NCBI RefSeq assembly: GCF_004000765.1
Contig: NZ_BILW01000044.1
Location: 1-51,425 of the forward strand
Direction of reading: 5' to 3'
Origin: Paenibacillus chondroitinus NBRC 15376
GTDB lineage: Bacteria > Bacillota > Bacilli > Paenibacillales > NBRC-103111
DNA: 51,425 nt
Positions within the stretch are counted from its first letter, which is position 1; every line of letters starts with the position of its first letter. Shown here piece by piece: positions 25,517 through 34,114 of the stretch. Below the pieces are notes generated by a model. The model was not told the DNA's origin and searched no databases. It worked only from the letters and a program-made list of their open reading frames with translations. The position numbers and the translations under genes are program-made.

Positions 25517-25726
25517 ATGAACATGATCATTCACCAAACCATCATGATTCAGCAGCTAAAAGTGAACTCCGTTGCCAACTCCTCCGTTCTGCAAATTGGC
25601 ACCGCAGGTTCCATCCGTTCCTTATCAAACCTCTATAATACAGGCGGTTTTGTTGAACCAACGCCACAGCTTGGTTCGAGTGAAGTAAATCCCGTTTCGC
25701 TCGTTCGATTGCCGCCGCCTACCTGA
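25517..25726 (+). CDS. gerPB: Spore germination protein GerPB
   Basis: About 69 aa: MNMIIHQTIMIQQLKVNSVA, then NSSVLQIGTAGSIRSLSNLY and NTGGFVEPTPQ, the typical GerPB pattern, with a Pro-rich C-terminus. ATG 25517 is chosen because GCGAGGTG (25503-25510) gives proper spacing; the upstream GTG at 25508 lies inside that site. It is the second gene of the five-gene gerP operon. Confidence 0.85.
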   Translation: MNMIIHQTIMIQQLKVNSVANSSVLQIGTAGSIRSLSNLYNTGGFVEPTPQLGSSEVNPVSLVRLPPPT

Positions 25727-25799
25727 TCGCCGCCTATGGAATGACCACCAAGCTGATCCTGCAAGGTTTTTCTAACGAAATCGGAAGGAGGTGCCATAT

Positions 25800-26546
25800 A
25801 TGCATAATTCAATCACGTGGCAGCAATGGGCCCAGCAGCTTTCCGCCTATATTGAAATGCAGAAGCAGCGTATCGATAAACTGGAAGAAACAGTTACGAA
25901 ACTTCAGTCTGATCTCGATGCTTTAAAAGTCGAGAAACGATTCCATATCGATAAAATCGAATATAATTTCGATCAACTGAAGGTTGAAAAACTGGATGGA
26001 ACTTTAACCATAGGCATCAGCCCGAGCTCGCTGGATAACGTCGACGATTTCACAGTCAATGGCGCCTCAGTAGGTAAAGATGCCGGGCAAAATCAAAATC
26101 AAGATCAGAATCCGTTTGCCCAGGGACAGGGACAAGGTCAAGGAATGGGGATGGGAACAGGGCAAGAATTCGGAATTGGACCTATGAACACCGGGAATAC
26201 GAGAAAGCAGCAAGGCACGGAAGGGCAAGCTCCTACAGGATCTGAGATGCAGCACGACGTTTCGAAAGGCATTGCGCATTATCTGCAATATGGACTTCAC
26301 TCCGATATGTTGAATCTGGAGAACAAATACCAATACCATTTGGACGAAGATTACAAAGACCTTATCATAGACGATATTCGCAAACAATTGGATGCTCGCA
26401 TCCAGCATTATGTCAATCAATACCGTGGTGTAGGATTTAAAGAACCAATGGAAGCTGTAACGACAAGTATCATTGATAGAACAAAACAGGATATTATCAG
26501 TGCAGTTGAAAGCTACATATCCAGTCTGCCAAGAAATGAGGGATAA
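25800..26546 (+). CDS. gerPC: Spore germination protein GerPC
   Basis: A 248-aa protein. The N-terminal coiled coil (about 15-45: IEMQKQRIDKLEETVTKLQS) is followed by a short beta region (VEKLDGTLTIGISP), a Gln/Gly-rich low-complexity linker (about 90-125, GQGQGQGMGMGTGQ) and a helical C-terminal domain ending ESYISSLPRNEG. This is the GerPC architecture, with an expanded linker. The ATG at 25800 is chosen because AAGGAGG lies 9 bases upstream. It acts in the spore coat with the other GerP proteins. Confidence 0.85.
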   Translation: MHNSITWQQWAQQLSAYIEMQKQRIDKLEETVTKLQSDLDALKVEKRFHIDKIEYNFDQLKVEKLDGTLTIGISPSSLDNVDDFTVNGASVGKDAGQNQNQDQNPFAQGQGQGQGMGMGTGQEFGIGPMNTGNTRKQQGTEGQAPTGSEMQHDVSKGIAHYLQYGLHSDMLNLENKYQYHLDEDYKDLIIDDIRKQLDARIQHYVNQYRGVGFKEPMEAVTTSIIDRTKQDIISAVESYISSLPRNEG

Positions 26547-26548
26547 CT

Positions 26549-26731
26549 ATGTTGAATTTAAATGTGGAAAACAAGCAAATTTTCGTGGGTGACGTACGCA
26601 TTGTCGGGGTTTCCAGCTCCTCCGTCTTCCTCATCGGCGATACGGAAGTCATCTCCTTGTCTTCGATGTTCGACACACCTCCGGAAGCTGTCATCATCTC
26701 GCCATTCGTCCCGCTCCCGGCTGAGGCCTAA
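26549..26731 (+). CDS. gerPD: Spore germination protein GerPD
   Basis: 60 aa, with the family core VGDVRIVGVSSSSVFLIGDT and a Pro-rich end (FVPLPAEA). It starts two bases after the gerPC stop, with GAGGGAT inside the end of gerPC as ribosome site. Small coat protein, fourth gene of the operon. Confidence 0.82.
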   Translation: MLNLNVENKQIFVGDVRIVGVSSSSVFLIGDTEVISLSSMFDTPPEAVIISPFVPLPAEA

Positions 26732-26734
26732 AAG

Positions 26735-27196
26735 ATGGCGCGCCTCTCCATTGTCGGCTACGTCTATGTGCTTGAAATTAGCGCAAGCAGTGTCATGCAG
26801 GTCGGAGATAACGTGACTACCGCACTCGATACCAACGTCTTCGCTGTGCAGCGCGAAGTACCGATTTATTACGGGAATGAAGGGAGCTTCAAGGCCTATC
26901 CCTTCTTTCAGCGTCCTATTCCCACACCTCAGCCACCGGAGCCATTTACAATGTGTGTGGATAACTTAGGCTCCTATATCCGGGTGCGGGGCATCAAAAT
27001 TCTAGGCATTGGTTCGACCTCCGTGCTCCAGATCGGCAGCAACCGCGTAATCGGAAGCGAAGCCCGAATCAAAAACATCCGTCAATTCGTTACCGACAAG
27101 CCCGGTCCTCATGGGCAGCAAACCTTTATCAAGCTAGGCACCGAGGATGTGATCGGCGACCTTCTGCCAGCTATCAAGCCGCCGCCTGGCTTGTAG
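26735..27196 (+). CDS. gerPE: Spore germination protein GerPE
   Basis: A 153-aa protein with two related SSVxQxGD-type repeats (SASSVMQVGDNV near residue 20 and GSTSVLQIGSNR near 100), as in GerPE, a Pro-rich middle (PIPTPQPPEP) and a Pro-rich C-terminus. The start follows the gerPD stop by three bases. It is the last gene before a strong terminator, so the operon has five genes and no separate gerPF. Confidence 0.82.
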   Translation: MARLSIVGYVYVLEISASSVMQVGDNVTTALDTNVFAVQREVPIYYGNEGSFKAYPFFQRPIPTPQPPEPFTMCVDNLGSYIRVRGIKILGIGSTSVLQIGSNRVIGSEARIKNIRQFVTDKPGPHGQQTFIKLGTEDVIGDLLPAIKPPPGL

Positions 27197-27207
27197 ATCC
27201 ATAAAAA

Positions 27208-27251
27208 CCAAAGAACCGCCCCCACCCTCATCGGTGGAAGCGGTTCTTTGG
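27208..27251. terminator. Bidirectional terminator after gerPE
   Basis: CCAAAGAACCG pairs with CGGTTCTTTGG, with an inner CCACC and GGTGG. It separates the convergent gerP operon and the GH18 gene. Confidence 0.8.
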
Positions 27252-27256
27252 GGTGC

Positions 27257-28891
27257 TCACTTCGTGAGCAGCGGCTGCGCGCGGTTTAGCAGCGCAGCCA
27301 TCTCCGCGCGCGTCAAGGACGCGCCGGGGCGGAACGTGCCGTTCGCGTAGCCGTCGACAAGGCCGCTCTTGCTCATAGCAGCAATGGCCTCTGCCGACCA
27401 GCTGCCTGCCGGCACGTCAGAGAAGCTCTTCGCAGCGGCTGAGCCGCTCTGCGAAGTCAAATGCAAGGCGCGGGAGAGCAGCATGCTCATCTCCTCCCGC
27501 GTGATGATCTGATCCGGTGCGAAGCGCTCGTCGCTGATCCCTTGGATCAGCCCGCTGCTCTTCGCGATCCGGATATCCTGCGAGGCCCAGTGGCTCGCAG
27601 GCACGTCCGTGAACGAGGCGCTGCCGGCAGCCTCGCCTTGCAAGCCGAGCGCGCGCACGATGATCGTCGCGGCTTCGGCTCTGGTGAGCGCCGCGTCCGG
27701 CGCGAACCGGTCTGCGGTGGTGCCTAGCATCCAGCCGTTGTTCGCTGCGGCGAGGATGTCTTCTTTCGCCCAGTGCTGCTGCACGTCTGTGAAATAGAAG
27801 CCATCCGCCCACAAGCCATAATAATCCCACGTGTCGGCTGTTTCCTGGTTCAAGCTCCAGCTTCCGGTACCTTTCAAGTTGTACTTGCTGACCAGCTTCA
27901 ACTTTTCCTTCAGCGACTGTTCATTCTCAAACCAAACCGTATAATCGCCAGGCACTAAGCTATTGCCGTTGATACTAAACGATTCATCCGTTGGGAGAAT
28001 AGTCAAAGAGGCAACAGGAGACTGGCTAGCCGTATCATAACGAACGGTTCCCCCATATTTCTGGATTAGCTTGCTAAGGGTTTGAGCGGACACACCGGCT
28101 CCATTATCCGCTGCGTTTTGATTCCAGTACCTTCCGTAAAACGGGATCCCCAAGACAATCTTATCCGCAGGCGCCTGTGAAATCGCGTATTGAATCGATT
28201 TCTCTACAAAGGGCAAACTAGCCACAGGTCCTGGCGTCGTATCGCCGGGATAGCTTTCGTCATAAGCCATGACCATCAAGTAATCTGTAACCGCGGCTAA
28301 GGCCTTATAGTCATACAGACCTGTCCACCCCTGCGTTGTGCCGGTTGGATTGGCAGCCACCGCGACGGAGACTTCCTTGTCGCTGCCTAATTTATTACGA
28401 ATGATTTTCACTAGATCCGTGTATTTATCCCGGTAAGCGGCATCCACATTTTCGATATCGAACTGAATGCCATCGAGGTTGTTTTCCTGAATAGCTTTAA
28501 CAATTTGATCCGCCAGCGCTTCGCGATTATCGATCGCCTTTTCTCCAAGTGACCGATCAAAATCATTGCTAAGAAACGGTACAACCCGTTTTCCCCTCTG
28601 ATGCATATCTGCAATGAAGGAAGCTAGCAGCGAATCGGATAATTCCAAGTTCCCGTTTGCGTCGATATGAAAATAGCTGGGCGCTACGACATCGAGGGTT
28701 TCTCCACTTTTATCCACTTGGGCTGTATACGAACTCGGGCTTCCAAAATACATATAGGACATATTGTATTTCCCCTGTGCCGAACCAGCTTGAGCCAGAG
28801 CATTGTGAGGTTCCGAGCTTGTTGCTATCGTCAGTATCCCCGCTGCTGCTAAGGCAACGAAGATTTTACGCCATCGCTTGTTCGTCGGCAT
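27257..28891 (-). CDS. Secreted GH18-like glycosidase with three SLH domains
   Basis: A 544-aa exported protein. The signal peptide (KIFVALAAAGILTIATS, cut near ALAQA-G) is followed by a GH18 barrel at about 40-350. The active-site strand is LDGIQFDIENV (140-147), which keeps the catalytic Glu147 and Asp145 but has Gln where the usual DGxDxDxE motif has its second Asp. Three S-layer-homology domains (about 358-540, with WAKEDILAAANNGWMLG, WASQDIRIAKSSGLIQG and WSAEAIAAMSKSGLVDG) anchor it to pyruvylated wall polymer. Proteins of this kind (YaaH/YdhD/CwlQ-like relatives) cleave N-acetylglucosamine links in peptidoglycan or chitin. The GC-rich C-terminal third creates long shadow frames on both strands. 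Confidence 0.88.
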   Translation of the reverse strand: MPTNKRWRKIFVALAAAGILTIATSSEPHNALAQAGSAQGKYNMSYMYFGSPSSYTAQVDKSGETLDVVAPSYFHIDANGNLELSDSLLASFIADMHQRGKRVVPFLSNDFDRSLGEKAIDNREALADQIVKAIQENNLDGIQFDIENVDAAYRDKYTDLVKIIRNKLGSDKEVSVAVAANPTGTTQGWTGLYDYKALAAVTDYLMVMAYDESYPGDTTPGPVASLPFVEKSIQYAISQAPADKIVLGIPFYGRYWNQNAADNGAGVSAQTLSKLIQKYGGTVRYDTASQSPVASLTILPTDESFSINGNSLVPGDYTVWFENEQSLKEKLKLVSKYNLKGTGSWSLNQETADTWDYYGLWADGFYFTDVQQHWAKEDILAAANNGWMLGTTADRFAPDAALTRAEAATIIVRALGLQGEAAGSASFTDVPASHWASQDIRIAKSSGLIQGISDERFAPDQIITREEMSMLLSRALHLTSQSGSAAAKSFSDVPAGSWSAEAIAAMSKSGLVDGYANGTFRPGASLTRAEMAALLNRAQPLLTK

Positions 28892-28988
28892 TTACACTCA
28901 TTCCCTTCTCTAGCATTTTCCGAGACTACCATTCCTCTATCATCTTAGAATGCGTATTAAATCGCTAGTTGTAAATATTGGTGAACGC

Positions 28989-29032
28989 AAAAAAACCGCT
29001 ATACAGCGGGCTTTAGATCCCCTATAACGGTT
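28989..29032 (-). terminator. Terminator of the diguanylate cyclase gene
   Basis: On the minus strand AACCG and TATA pair with TATA and CGGTT, with a GGGG/CCCG inner pairing, followed by seven T residues. It lies 22 bases beyond the stop. Confidence 0.7.
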
Positions 29033-29053
29033 AACTGATAACTGGCTATAAGT

Positions 29054-29974
29054 CTATTTTTCTTGATAAAATTGGAAGTGATTTCGCCCCTTGCCCTTCA
29101 CTTGATAGAGCGCAAGATCCACTTCTTTCATCATATGTGATGCTTCTGCCTGGTCTTGGTTATACATCGTAATTCCCATACTGACCGTGGCCCTGAACAG
29201 ATGGCCTTGAACCTCCCACGGCTGATCCACACAATGCAGGATTCGCCTGGCCACACTATTCACATGCTCTTCGCAATCTACGGATGGCAGAAGAATGGTG
29301 AACTCATCGCCGCCCATCCGGGCAAACAAATCGACCTCGCGGAGACAGTCTTGAATGCGGTGGGCAAAATCCTGCAGGAAAGCATCCCCCACATCGTGCC
29401 CCATCGTGTCATTAATCATTTTAAAATCATCGATATCCACATATAACAGCGCAAAAGGCCTGTTCGTTCGTTTAGCTTGCAAAAACATCTGCTGCAACTG
29501 CTCCTTGAACAGCCGCCGATTCGGCAAACCCGTCAATGGATCATGGAAAGCCATCGCGATTAGCCGGCTCTCGTGATTCTTGCGCAGCGTAATATCATTA
29601 AGTACGAAACAAATCTCTGAGAGATTTCCTTCTACATTACAGATCGGCATCGCGGTACATTCAAACCAGTTGAAGCTATCGCTGGTCCCTTTCATACGAA
29701 GCTCCAGCTTACTGCTGCTGCTCGTCTGCAAGGTTTTGATAAACATTTTATGTATATCCATCCGGTATTCGGAATCGATAAAGTCTACAATTTGCTGAAA
29801 ATCCTCAGGGATAAGGCCAATCACGGGGTTAAAACTCTTGGACGCATAGGTTAAATTTCCATGTACATCGAAAATACAAAACAAATCCCAAGCCTGCTCA
29901 ATGAATTGGCGTACGAAGTTATCCTTCTGCAACCATGGATGTGTGACGGGATTCAAATCAGCCGAATGACTCAT
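29054..29974 (-). CDS. PAS-GGDEF diguanylate cyclase
   Basis: A 306-aa soluble protein. The PAS sensor domain (about 20-130, FCIFDVHGNLTYASKSFNPV) is followed by a GGDEF domain starting at DPLTGLPNRR (145). The active-site motif GGDEF (221-225) is intact, and the inhibitory RxxD site (REVD, 212-215) lies five residues before it. It should make cyclic-di-GMP from two GTP, with product inhibition. There is no membrane segment or EAL domain. It stands alone between terminators and is divergent from an orphan response regulator. The PilZ (34115) and HD-GYP (43049) genes complete a synthesis-receptor-degradation set in this window. Confidence 0.92.
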   Translation of the reverse strand: MSHSADLNPVTHPWLQKDNFVRQFIEQAWDLFCIFDVHGNLTYASKSFNPVIGLIPEDFQQIVDFIDSEYRMDIHKMFIKTLQTSSSSKLELRMKGTSDSFNWFECTAMPICNVEGNLSEICFVLNDITLRKNHESRLIAMAFHDPLTGLPNRRLFKEQLQQMFLQAKRTNRPFALLYVDIDDFKMINDTMGHDVGDAFLQDFAHRIQDCLREVDLFARMGGDEFTILLPSVDCEEHVNSVARRILHCVDQPWEVQGHLFRATVSMGITMYNQDQAEASHMMKEVDLALYQVKGKGRNHFQFYQEK

Positions 29975-30293
29975 TACTTTCGTCGCCCCCTTCTCTACTC
30001 ATGCATAGAGACAAGGGTAGATTAGCATGGGAACATAAAGATTTCATAAAGGTCACCTAAAGTTTGCGTCAAATAAAGTCCTTTTCCGTCTGTTTTCTTC
30101 CCGTTTCGCTAAAGTTCTAGGTCAGCAATAGGGCATAGTACCCAATTTATACTGTAAACAGTACCAAATCTAGCGATCTGTCAATAAAAGGATAGAAATT
30201 TTTAGGAGAATCGTTCTATAATGAAGGTAATATTTGTGAGCGGGTTCTCCGCTCCCATCATGAGCCGTTCCGTTACTGAGGAGGATTTCTAGT
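29975..30293. other. Divergent intergenic region
   Basis: About 320 bases between the cyclase and the orphan regulator with no convincing gene. It must hold both promoters. A GAGGAGG ribosome site precedes the regulator start, and a short GAGCGG/CCGCTC hairpin lies at about 30238-30254 in the leader. Confidence 0.5.
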
Positions 30294-30995
30294 ATGGCAG
30301 GAGAAACAATTTTAGTCGTGGATGATGAACAAGAAATTGTCCAACTAATCCAACTCTATCTAGCGAGAGAAGGATACAAAGTCATCAGTGCCAACAATGG
30401 ACAAGATGTTTTTGAAATCGTCAAGGAACACAAGCCCGATCTTATTGTTCTGGACATACTGCTGCCAGGACTTGATGGCATAGAAGTTTGCCGCCAGCTC
30501 CGCAAAACCAGCAATACGCCAATTCTGTTCATCTCCTGTAAAAGCGAGGATATCGATATCATTCTCGGATTGAGCATGGGTGGCGACGATTATATGACGA
30601 AACCTTTCAGCCCTAGTCAGCTTGTTGCAAGGGTGAAGGCCCTTCTGCGCCGGAATTCGATCCGCGAGCAGCATCAGGATGACCCGCAGCTGGTGAAGTT
30701 TCCCGGTCTTGAGATCGATCTGGTCAGCCACATCGTTCGCGTGAATGGGCAGACCATTTCGCTATCGGCCAAAGAATTTGATTTACTTTCCCTTATGGCC
30801 AAAACCCCTAATCGGGTTTACAAAATCGAGCATTTGTTTGAGCTTATCTGGAGCCTGGACAGTATGGGCGACCCACGAACACTCATTGTACATATCAGCA
30901 ATCTCCGCAAGAAAATTGAAATGAATCCGGCTGAACCTCGGTATATTATCACTGTGCGCGGTGTAGGCTATAAATTTAACGGTTCTGCGGTCTAG
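30294..30995 (+). CDS. Orphan OmpR-family response regulator
   Basis: A 233-aa regulator with an intact receiver: the acidic pair (VVDDEQEIVQ), Asp53-type acceptor (LIVLDILLPGLDG) and Lys (YMTKPFS). It has Ser-Cys (FISCKSED) where the usual Thr-Ala stands. The winged-helix C-terminus has SLSAKEFDLLSLM and ends TVRGVGYKFNG. GAGGAGG precedes the ATG. No histidine kinase lies beside it: the next gene is convergent and overlaps its stop by four bases. It must be phosphorylated by a distant kinase or act without phosphorylation. It resembles the many VicR/PhoB-like orphan regulators of Paenibacillus. Confidence 0.9.
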   Translation: MAGETILVVDDEQEIVQLIQLYLAREGYKVISANNGQDVFEIVKEHKPDLIVLDILLPGLDGIEVCRQLRKTSNTPILFISCKSEDIDIILGLSMGGDDYMTKPFSPSQLVARVKALLRRNSIREQHQDDPQLVKFPGLEIDLVSHIVRVNGQTISLSAKEFDLLSLMAKTPNRVYKIEHLFELIWSLDSMGDPRTLIVHISNLRKKIEMNPAEPRYIITVRGVGYKFNGSAV

Positions 30996-31726
30996 AACAA
31001 TCGCTCCCACCAAGCGGAAATATGATGCTGCAAAGGCACAGCGGCGGCTGCTATAACTAGTGCCGGCAGCATATTGGCGACATTGATTTTCCTGATTTGA
31101 AGAATATTGATGCCTACGCCAATCACCAGAATTCCGCCAACGGCTGTAATTTGAATGATCATCGCGTCCAGCGATGCTTGGCTGAATGCCATGGCGATCA
31201 AAGTTGCAGCGAGTGCAATCGTTCCCTGCATGATGAAAACAGATACGGCTGAGAAGATTACGCCTACACCTAAAGTTGAAGCGAAAATAATGGATAAGAA
31301 CCCATCCAGCAGCGATTTCGTGTACAAAATATCATGATTATGCCGCAGGCCGCTATCCAGCGGACCTAGAATCGCCATAGCTCCGATGCAGTAAATCAGC
31401 GTACAAGTCACGAAGCCCTCCGAGACGCTGCCTTGATGCTGTGAGGAGCTTTTGCGCATTTGGGACTGCAGCCAGTCACCAAGCTGGCCTAGCCGGTATT
31501 CGATGCGGAGCAGCTCTCCCAGAATGCCTCCGATGACGACGCTCAAAATAACAAGGACGATTTGACTCGATTTCAGAGCCATCGTAATCCCCAGCACAGT
31601 AATTGCGAGCCCCAGGCCCTGCATGACTGTGCTTTTTATGCCTTCCGAGATGCGCGGCAGAAGCAGCCCCAACAATCCCCCAATAATGATAGCAGCAGCA
31701 TTCACGATCGTTCCCCATAATGCCAT
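30992..31726 (-). CDS. DUF554 family membrane protein (YdfK/YqgA-like)
   Basis: A 244-aa protein with six or seven hydrophobic helices and the typical DUF554 pattern: WGTIVNAAAIIIGGLLGLLL at the start, the central FVTCTLIYCIGAMAILGPLD segment and TAVGGILVIGVGINILQI near the end. The ATG at 31726 is preferred over the one at 31786 because AGAAAGGA lies about 10 bases upstream. It is a putative transporter or channel of unknown substrate. Its stop overlaps the stop of the response regulator in antisense. Confidence 0.88.
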   Translation of the reverse strand: MALWGTIVNAAAIIIGGLLGLLLPRISEGIKSTVMQGLGLAITVLGITMALKSSQIVLVILSVVIGGILGELLRIEYRLGQLGDWLQSQMRKSSSQHQGSVSEGFVTCTLIYCIGAMAILGPLDSGLRHNHDILYTKSLLDGFLSIIFASTLGVGVIFSAVSVFIMQGTIALAATLIAMAFSQASLDAMIIQITAVGGILVIGVGINILQIRKINVANMLPALVIAAAAVPLQHHISAWWERLF

Positions 31727-31862
31727 TTTGTTCATTTCCTTTCTGCCTGACCCAAGTATGTATTCCGTATATGACAACCTTATCATTCTACATGATTCTA
31801 TTCATAATTTCCTCCACGCTTGGAAATGGTATGGATAAGCAACAGGAAAGGAGGAATACGGC

Positions 31863-32096
31863 ATGGCGAAAGACAAATCAATGGAACCGATGACAGGCGA
31901 TATTGTAGAGACAGACGGAATTTATGCCAATGAGGCAGGGCAAGAGGTTACCCTCAAACGCGGTGATGAATTTCCTGCGGACCTCGTGCTGGGCAGAACG
32001 ACATGGGAGTTGCAGGGCTTCGCGGAAGAAGCCGAGATTGATCACGATCAAACGGAGCTTAATCCTATGCGCAAGCGCGCTGATAACCGAACTTAA
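31863..32096 (+). CDS. YjzC-like small protein
   Basis: 77 aa, acidic, with the pattern PMTGDIVETDGIYANEAGQE and LKRGDEFPADLVLGRTTWEL, which resembles Bacillus YjzC (a small GxYxE...GDxFP protein of unknown function). AAAGGAGG lies about 9 bases before the ATG. It is cytoplasmic, with a terminator directly after it. No role can be read from the context. Confidence 0.65.
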   Translation: MAKDKSMEPMTGDIVETDGIYANEAGQEVTLKRGDEFPADLVLGRTTWELQGFAEEAEIDHDQTELNPMRKRADNRT

Positions 32097-32102
32097 TCTT
32101 AG

Positions 32103-32134
32103 AACCGGGCTGCTGGGATGCAGCTCGGTTTTTT
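32103..32134 (+). terminator. Terminator of the YjzC-like gene
   Basis: AACCGGGCTGC pairs (one mismatch) with TGCAGCTCGGTT around a 4-5 base loop and is followed by T residues. Confidence 0.75.
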
Positions 32135-32185
32135 GCCTCAATATGGTATACTAAGGGGATGATAATTAGCGCTGGGGGAACAAGC

Positions 32186-32827
32186 ATGAACGGGAAACGA
32201 ATAATTATTGTAACTGGCGGTACGCTTGGCGATTGGGCGCTCGGGGCCATTCAAGAGAATGATGTATTGGTCGGCTCAGACCGCGGTGCCTTGTATTTGA
32301 TTCAGCACGGCTATACACCTCATATTTCACTAGGGGATTTCGATTCGGTAACGCCTGAAGAGTTAAGCCTTATTCGTTCTTCAAGCGTGTCGTTTATCGA
32401 ATGCGATCCTATCCATAAAGATTTGACCGATACAGAGATGGCCTTTAATTGGGCTCTTGCCGAGCAGCCTGAGCAGATCATCCTGCTGGGTGCCCTGGGC
32501 ACTCGCTTCGATCATTCGTTAGCCAATGTGCATCTGCTGCGCAAAGGAACGGAGCTGGGCATTGCCTGCTCCATTATCGATGCCAATAACCAAATCATCG
32601 TGATGAATCAAACGACTCGCATTGAGCGTGGACACTATTCGCATATCTCTTTACTTCCGCTTAGCCTGAAAGTGACAGGTATTACACTCCACGGCTTTGC
32701 GTATCCGCTACATCAAGCGACGTTAGAGATCGGCCAATCCCTCGGGATCAGTAATATCCTTAACGAACCGGAAGGTCTCATCGAGCTGCAGACGGGTCTC
32801 CTCTTGGTTATTCAAAGCAAAGATTAA
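32186..32827 (+). CDS. thiN: Thiamine diphosphokinase
   Basis: A 213-aa enzyme that transfers pyrophosphate from ATP to thiamine, giving the active cofactor. Signature segments are VGSDRGALYLI and ISLGDFDSV (metal-binding Asp), then KDLTDTEMAFNWA and the family motif LGALGTRFDHSLANVHLL (normally G-x-x-G-G-R-x-D-H), with a C-terminal substrate-binding beta domain. The ATG at 32186 is chosen because GGGGGA lies eight bases upstream; the ATG at 32159 has none. No thi-box riboswitch is seen. In Bacillus the gene lies near rpe/spoVM, but here it stands alone. Confidence 0.9.
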   Translation: MNGKRIIIVTGGTLGDWALGAIQENDVLVGSDRGALYLIQHGYTPHISLGDFDSVTPEELSLIRSSSVSFIECDPIHKDLTDTEMAFNWALAEQPEQIILLGALGTRFDHSLANVHLLRKGTELGIACSIIDANNQIIVMNQTTRIERGHYSHISLLPLSLKVTGITLHGFAYPLHQATLEIGQSLGISNILNEPEGLIELQTGLLLVIQSKD

Positions 32828-32921
32828 ACATAGCTCCAATTTCCAGTAATCTCTTCTACGGATTAGGTATAATTCTCCCAACCATTGCTTACAAATAGAG
32901 TAATAGACTATTCCTCTAGAA

Positions 32922-34034
32922 ATGGTTGGTGAGCCTATGAGCTTTCGAAGAAAGGGAATCCTGTCGTTTGCGTTATTTATCGGGATTTGCACGATAGTGC
33001 TGCTGCTCTTTGTTAGCTGCCTTCCCTCTACGCACTACGGGACTGAGGAGGAGGCTGACGCAGCGGCTCCTTACCTCATTACGGCTGCCGGTGGACAGCA
33101 GGAGCTTCCTGCTGTACAAGTGGACGAGCTTCCGGCAGAAGCAGAACCGGTGACGGTGCCTGCTGCTGTGCCTAGCGCTCTACCTGAAGCTCTACCTGAA
33201 GCTGTACCTGATGCGGTACCTGGCGCTGAACCAGAGCAAGATTCCAACGTAGGGACCACCCTGTTTCATCCACTCTCTGAGGACACGAAACCGGTTCCCT
33301 CTTCTGTTACCACAAATACTTATGTCCCTATCGTTCCGCCAAAGAACACGGGCAAAACTTCGTCCAAAGTCAGTATCCCTGTGCTCAACTACCACAGTGT
33401 AGCGATAGATCCAGGGAATATTGTCGTCATTTCTCCGGATAAGCTGGAAGCGCAAATGGCTTATTTGCACGATCACGGATACACACCGCTCTCACTCGAT
33501 GCGTTTATACGTCTCCTGGAAGGAGACACTTCCGAGAAAGCCCCGGAGAAGCCGATACTGCTGACATTCGATGACGGCTATCTCGATAATTATGAGCAGG
33601 CGATGCCGATTCTCGCGAAATACGGGTTCCCTGCCACGCTTTTCGTCTCCCCTGGCATGACGGAGCAGGACGGCTATCTCAATTGGGACCAAATCAAGAA
33701 GATGCAGGCCGGAGGCTGGGACATTCAGCCGCATGGCATGTCGCATCCTCACCTCCCCAAGCTGACGGCGGATGAACAAGCATACGAAATCGTGGAAGCC
33801 AGAAAGCAGATTGAGGAGCATCTGGGAACCAAAGCCGATATCTTTTGCTACCCGTATGGCGAACGTAACAAAACAACGTTGAAACTGCTTAAGCAGCACG
33901 GATTTCGATATGCTTTTACCATCGATCAAGGTTATGCTACAAACGAGCAGTCCCCTTTCCTGCTGAAACGGCTTTTTGTTAATGGCGAGGAAGATTTACA
34001 AGCCTTCGAGGCCCAGCTCCTTAAGCGTAAATAA
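32922..34034 (+). CDS. Exported polysaccharide deacetylase (CE4)
   Basis: A 370-aa protein with an N-terminal membrane segment (ILSFALFIGICTIVLLLFVSC); the Ser-Cys could be a weak lipobox. A low-complexity linker of Ala/Leu-Pro-Glu repeats (about 85-105) is followed by the NodB-like domain at about 150-365. It has motif 1 LTFDDGYLDNY, motif 2 QPHGMSHPHL and motif 3 CYPYGERNKTT, all with the expected Asp-Asp and His-x-x-x-His. It should deacetylate N-acetylglucosamine in a cell-wall or exopolysaccharide. The start is ambiguous: ATG 32922 lacks a Shine-Dalgarno, while ATG 32937 has GGTGAG only three bases away. Confidence 0.88.
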   Translation: MVGEPMSFRRKGILSFALFIGICTIVLLLFVSCLPSTHYGTEEEADAAAPYLITAAGGQQELPAVQVDELPAEAEPVTVPAAVPSALPEALPEAVPDAVPGAEPEQDSNVGTTLFHPLSEDTKPVPSSVTTNTYVPIVPPKNTGKTSSKVSIPVLNYHSVAIDPGNIVVISPDKLEAQMAYLHDHGYTPLSLDAFIRLLEGDTSEKAPEKPILLTFDDGYLDNYEQAMPILAKYGFPATLFVSPGMTEQDGYLNWDQIKKMQAGGWDIQPHGMSHPHLPKLTADEQAYEIVEARKQIEEHLGTKADIFCYPYGERNKTTLKLLKQHGFRYAFTIDQGYATNEQSPFLLKRLFVNGEEDLQAFEAQLLKRK

Positions 34035-34114
34035 GGGGCTTTTCTTTCTAATTAATGGTTCAAAATATCTACTTTCGTAGTATAATATGCCTATTAATGA
34101 AGAGGAGCCTCTCC

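Noticed and set aside
27417..27830. Arg/His-rich frame of 137 aa within the SLH region
   Set aside because: Same-strand out-of-frame reading of a GC-rich coding region; composition is typical of a shadow.
33160..33240. Repeats in the deacetylase linker as a mobile or regulatory repeat
   Set aside because: They encode an Ala/Leu-Pro-Glu low-complexity linker in frame, a common feature of exported enzymes.
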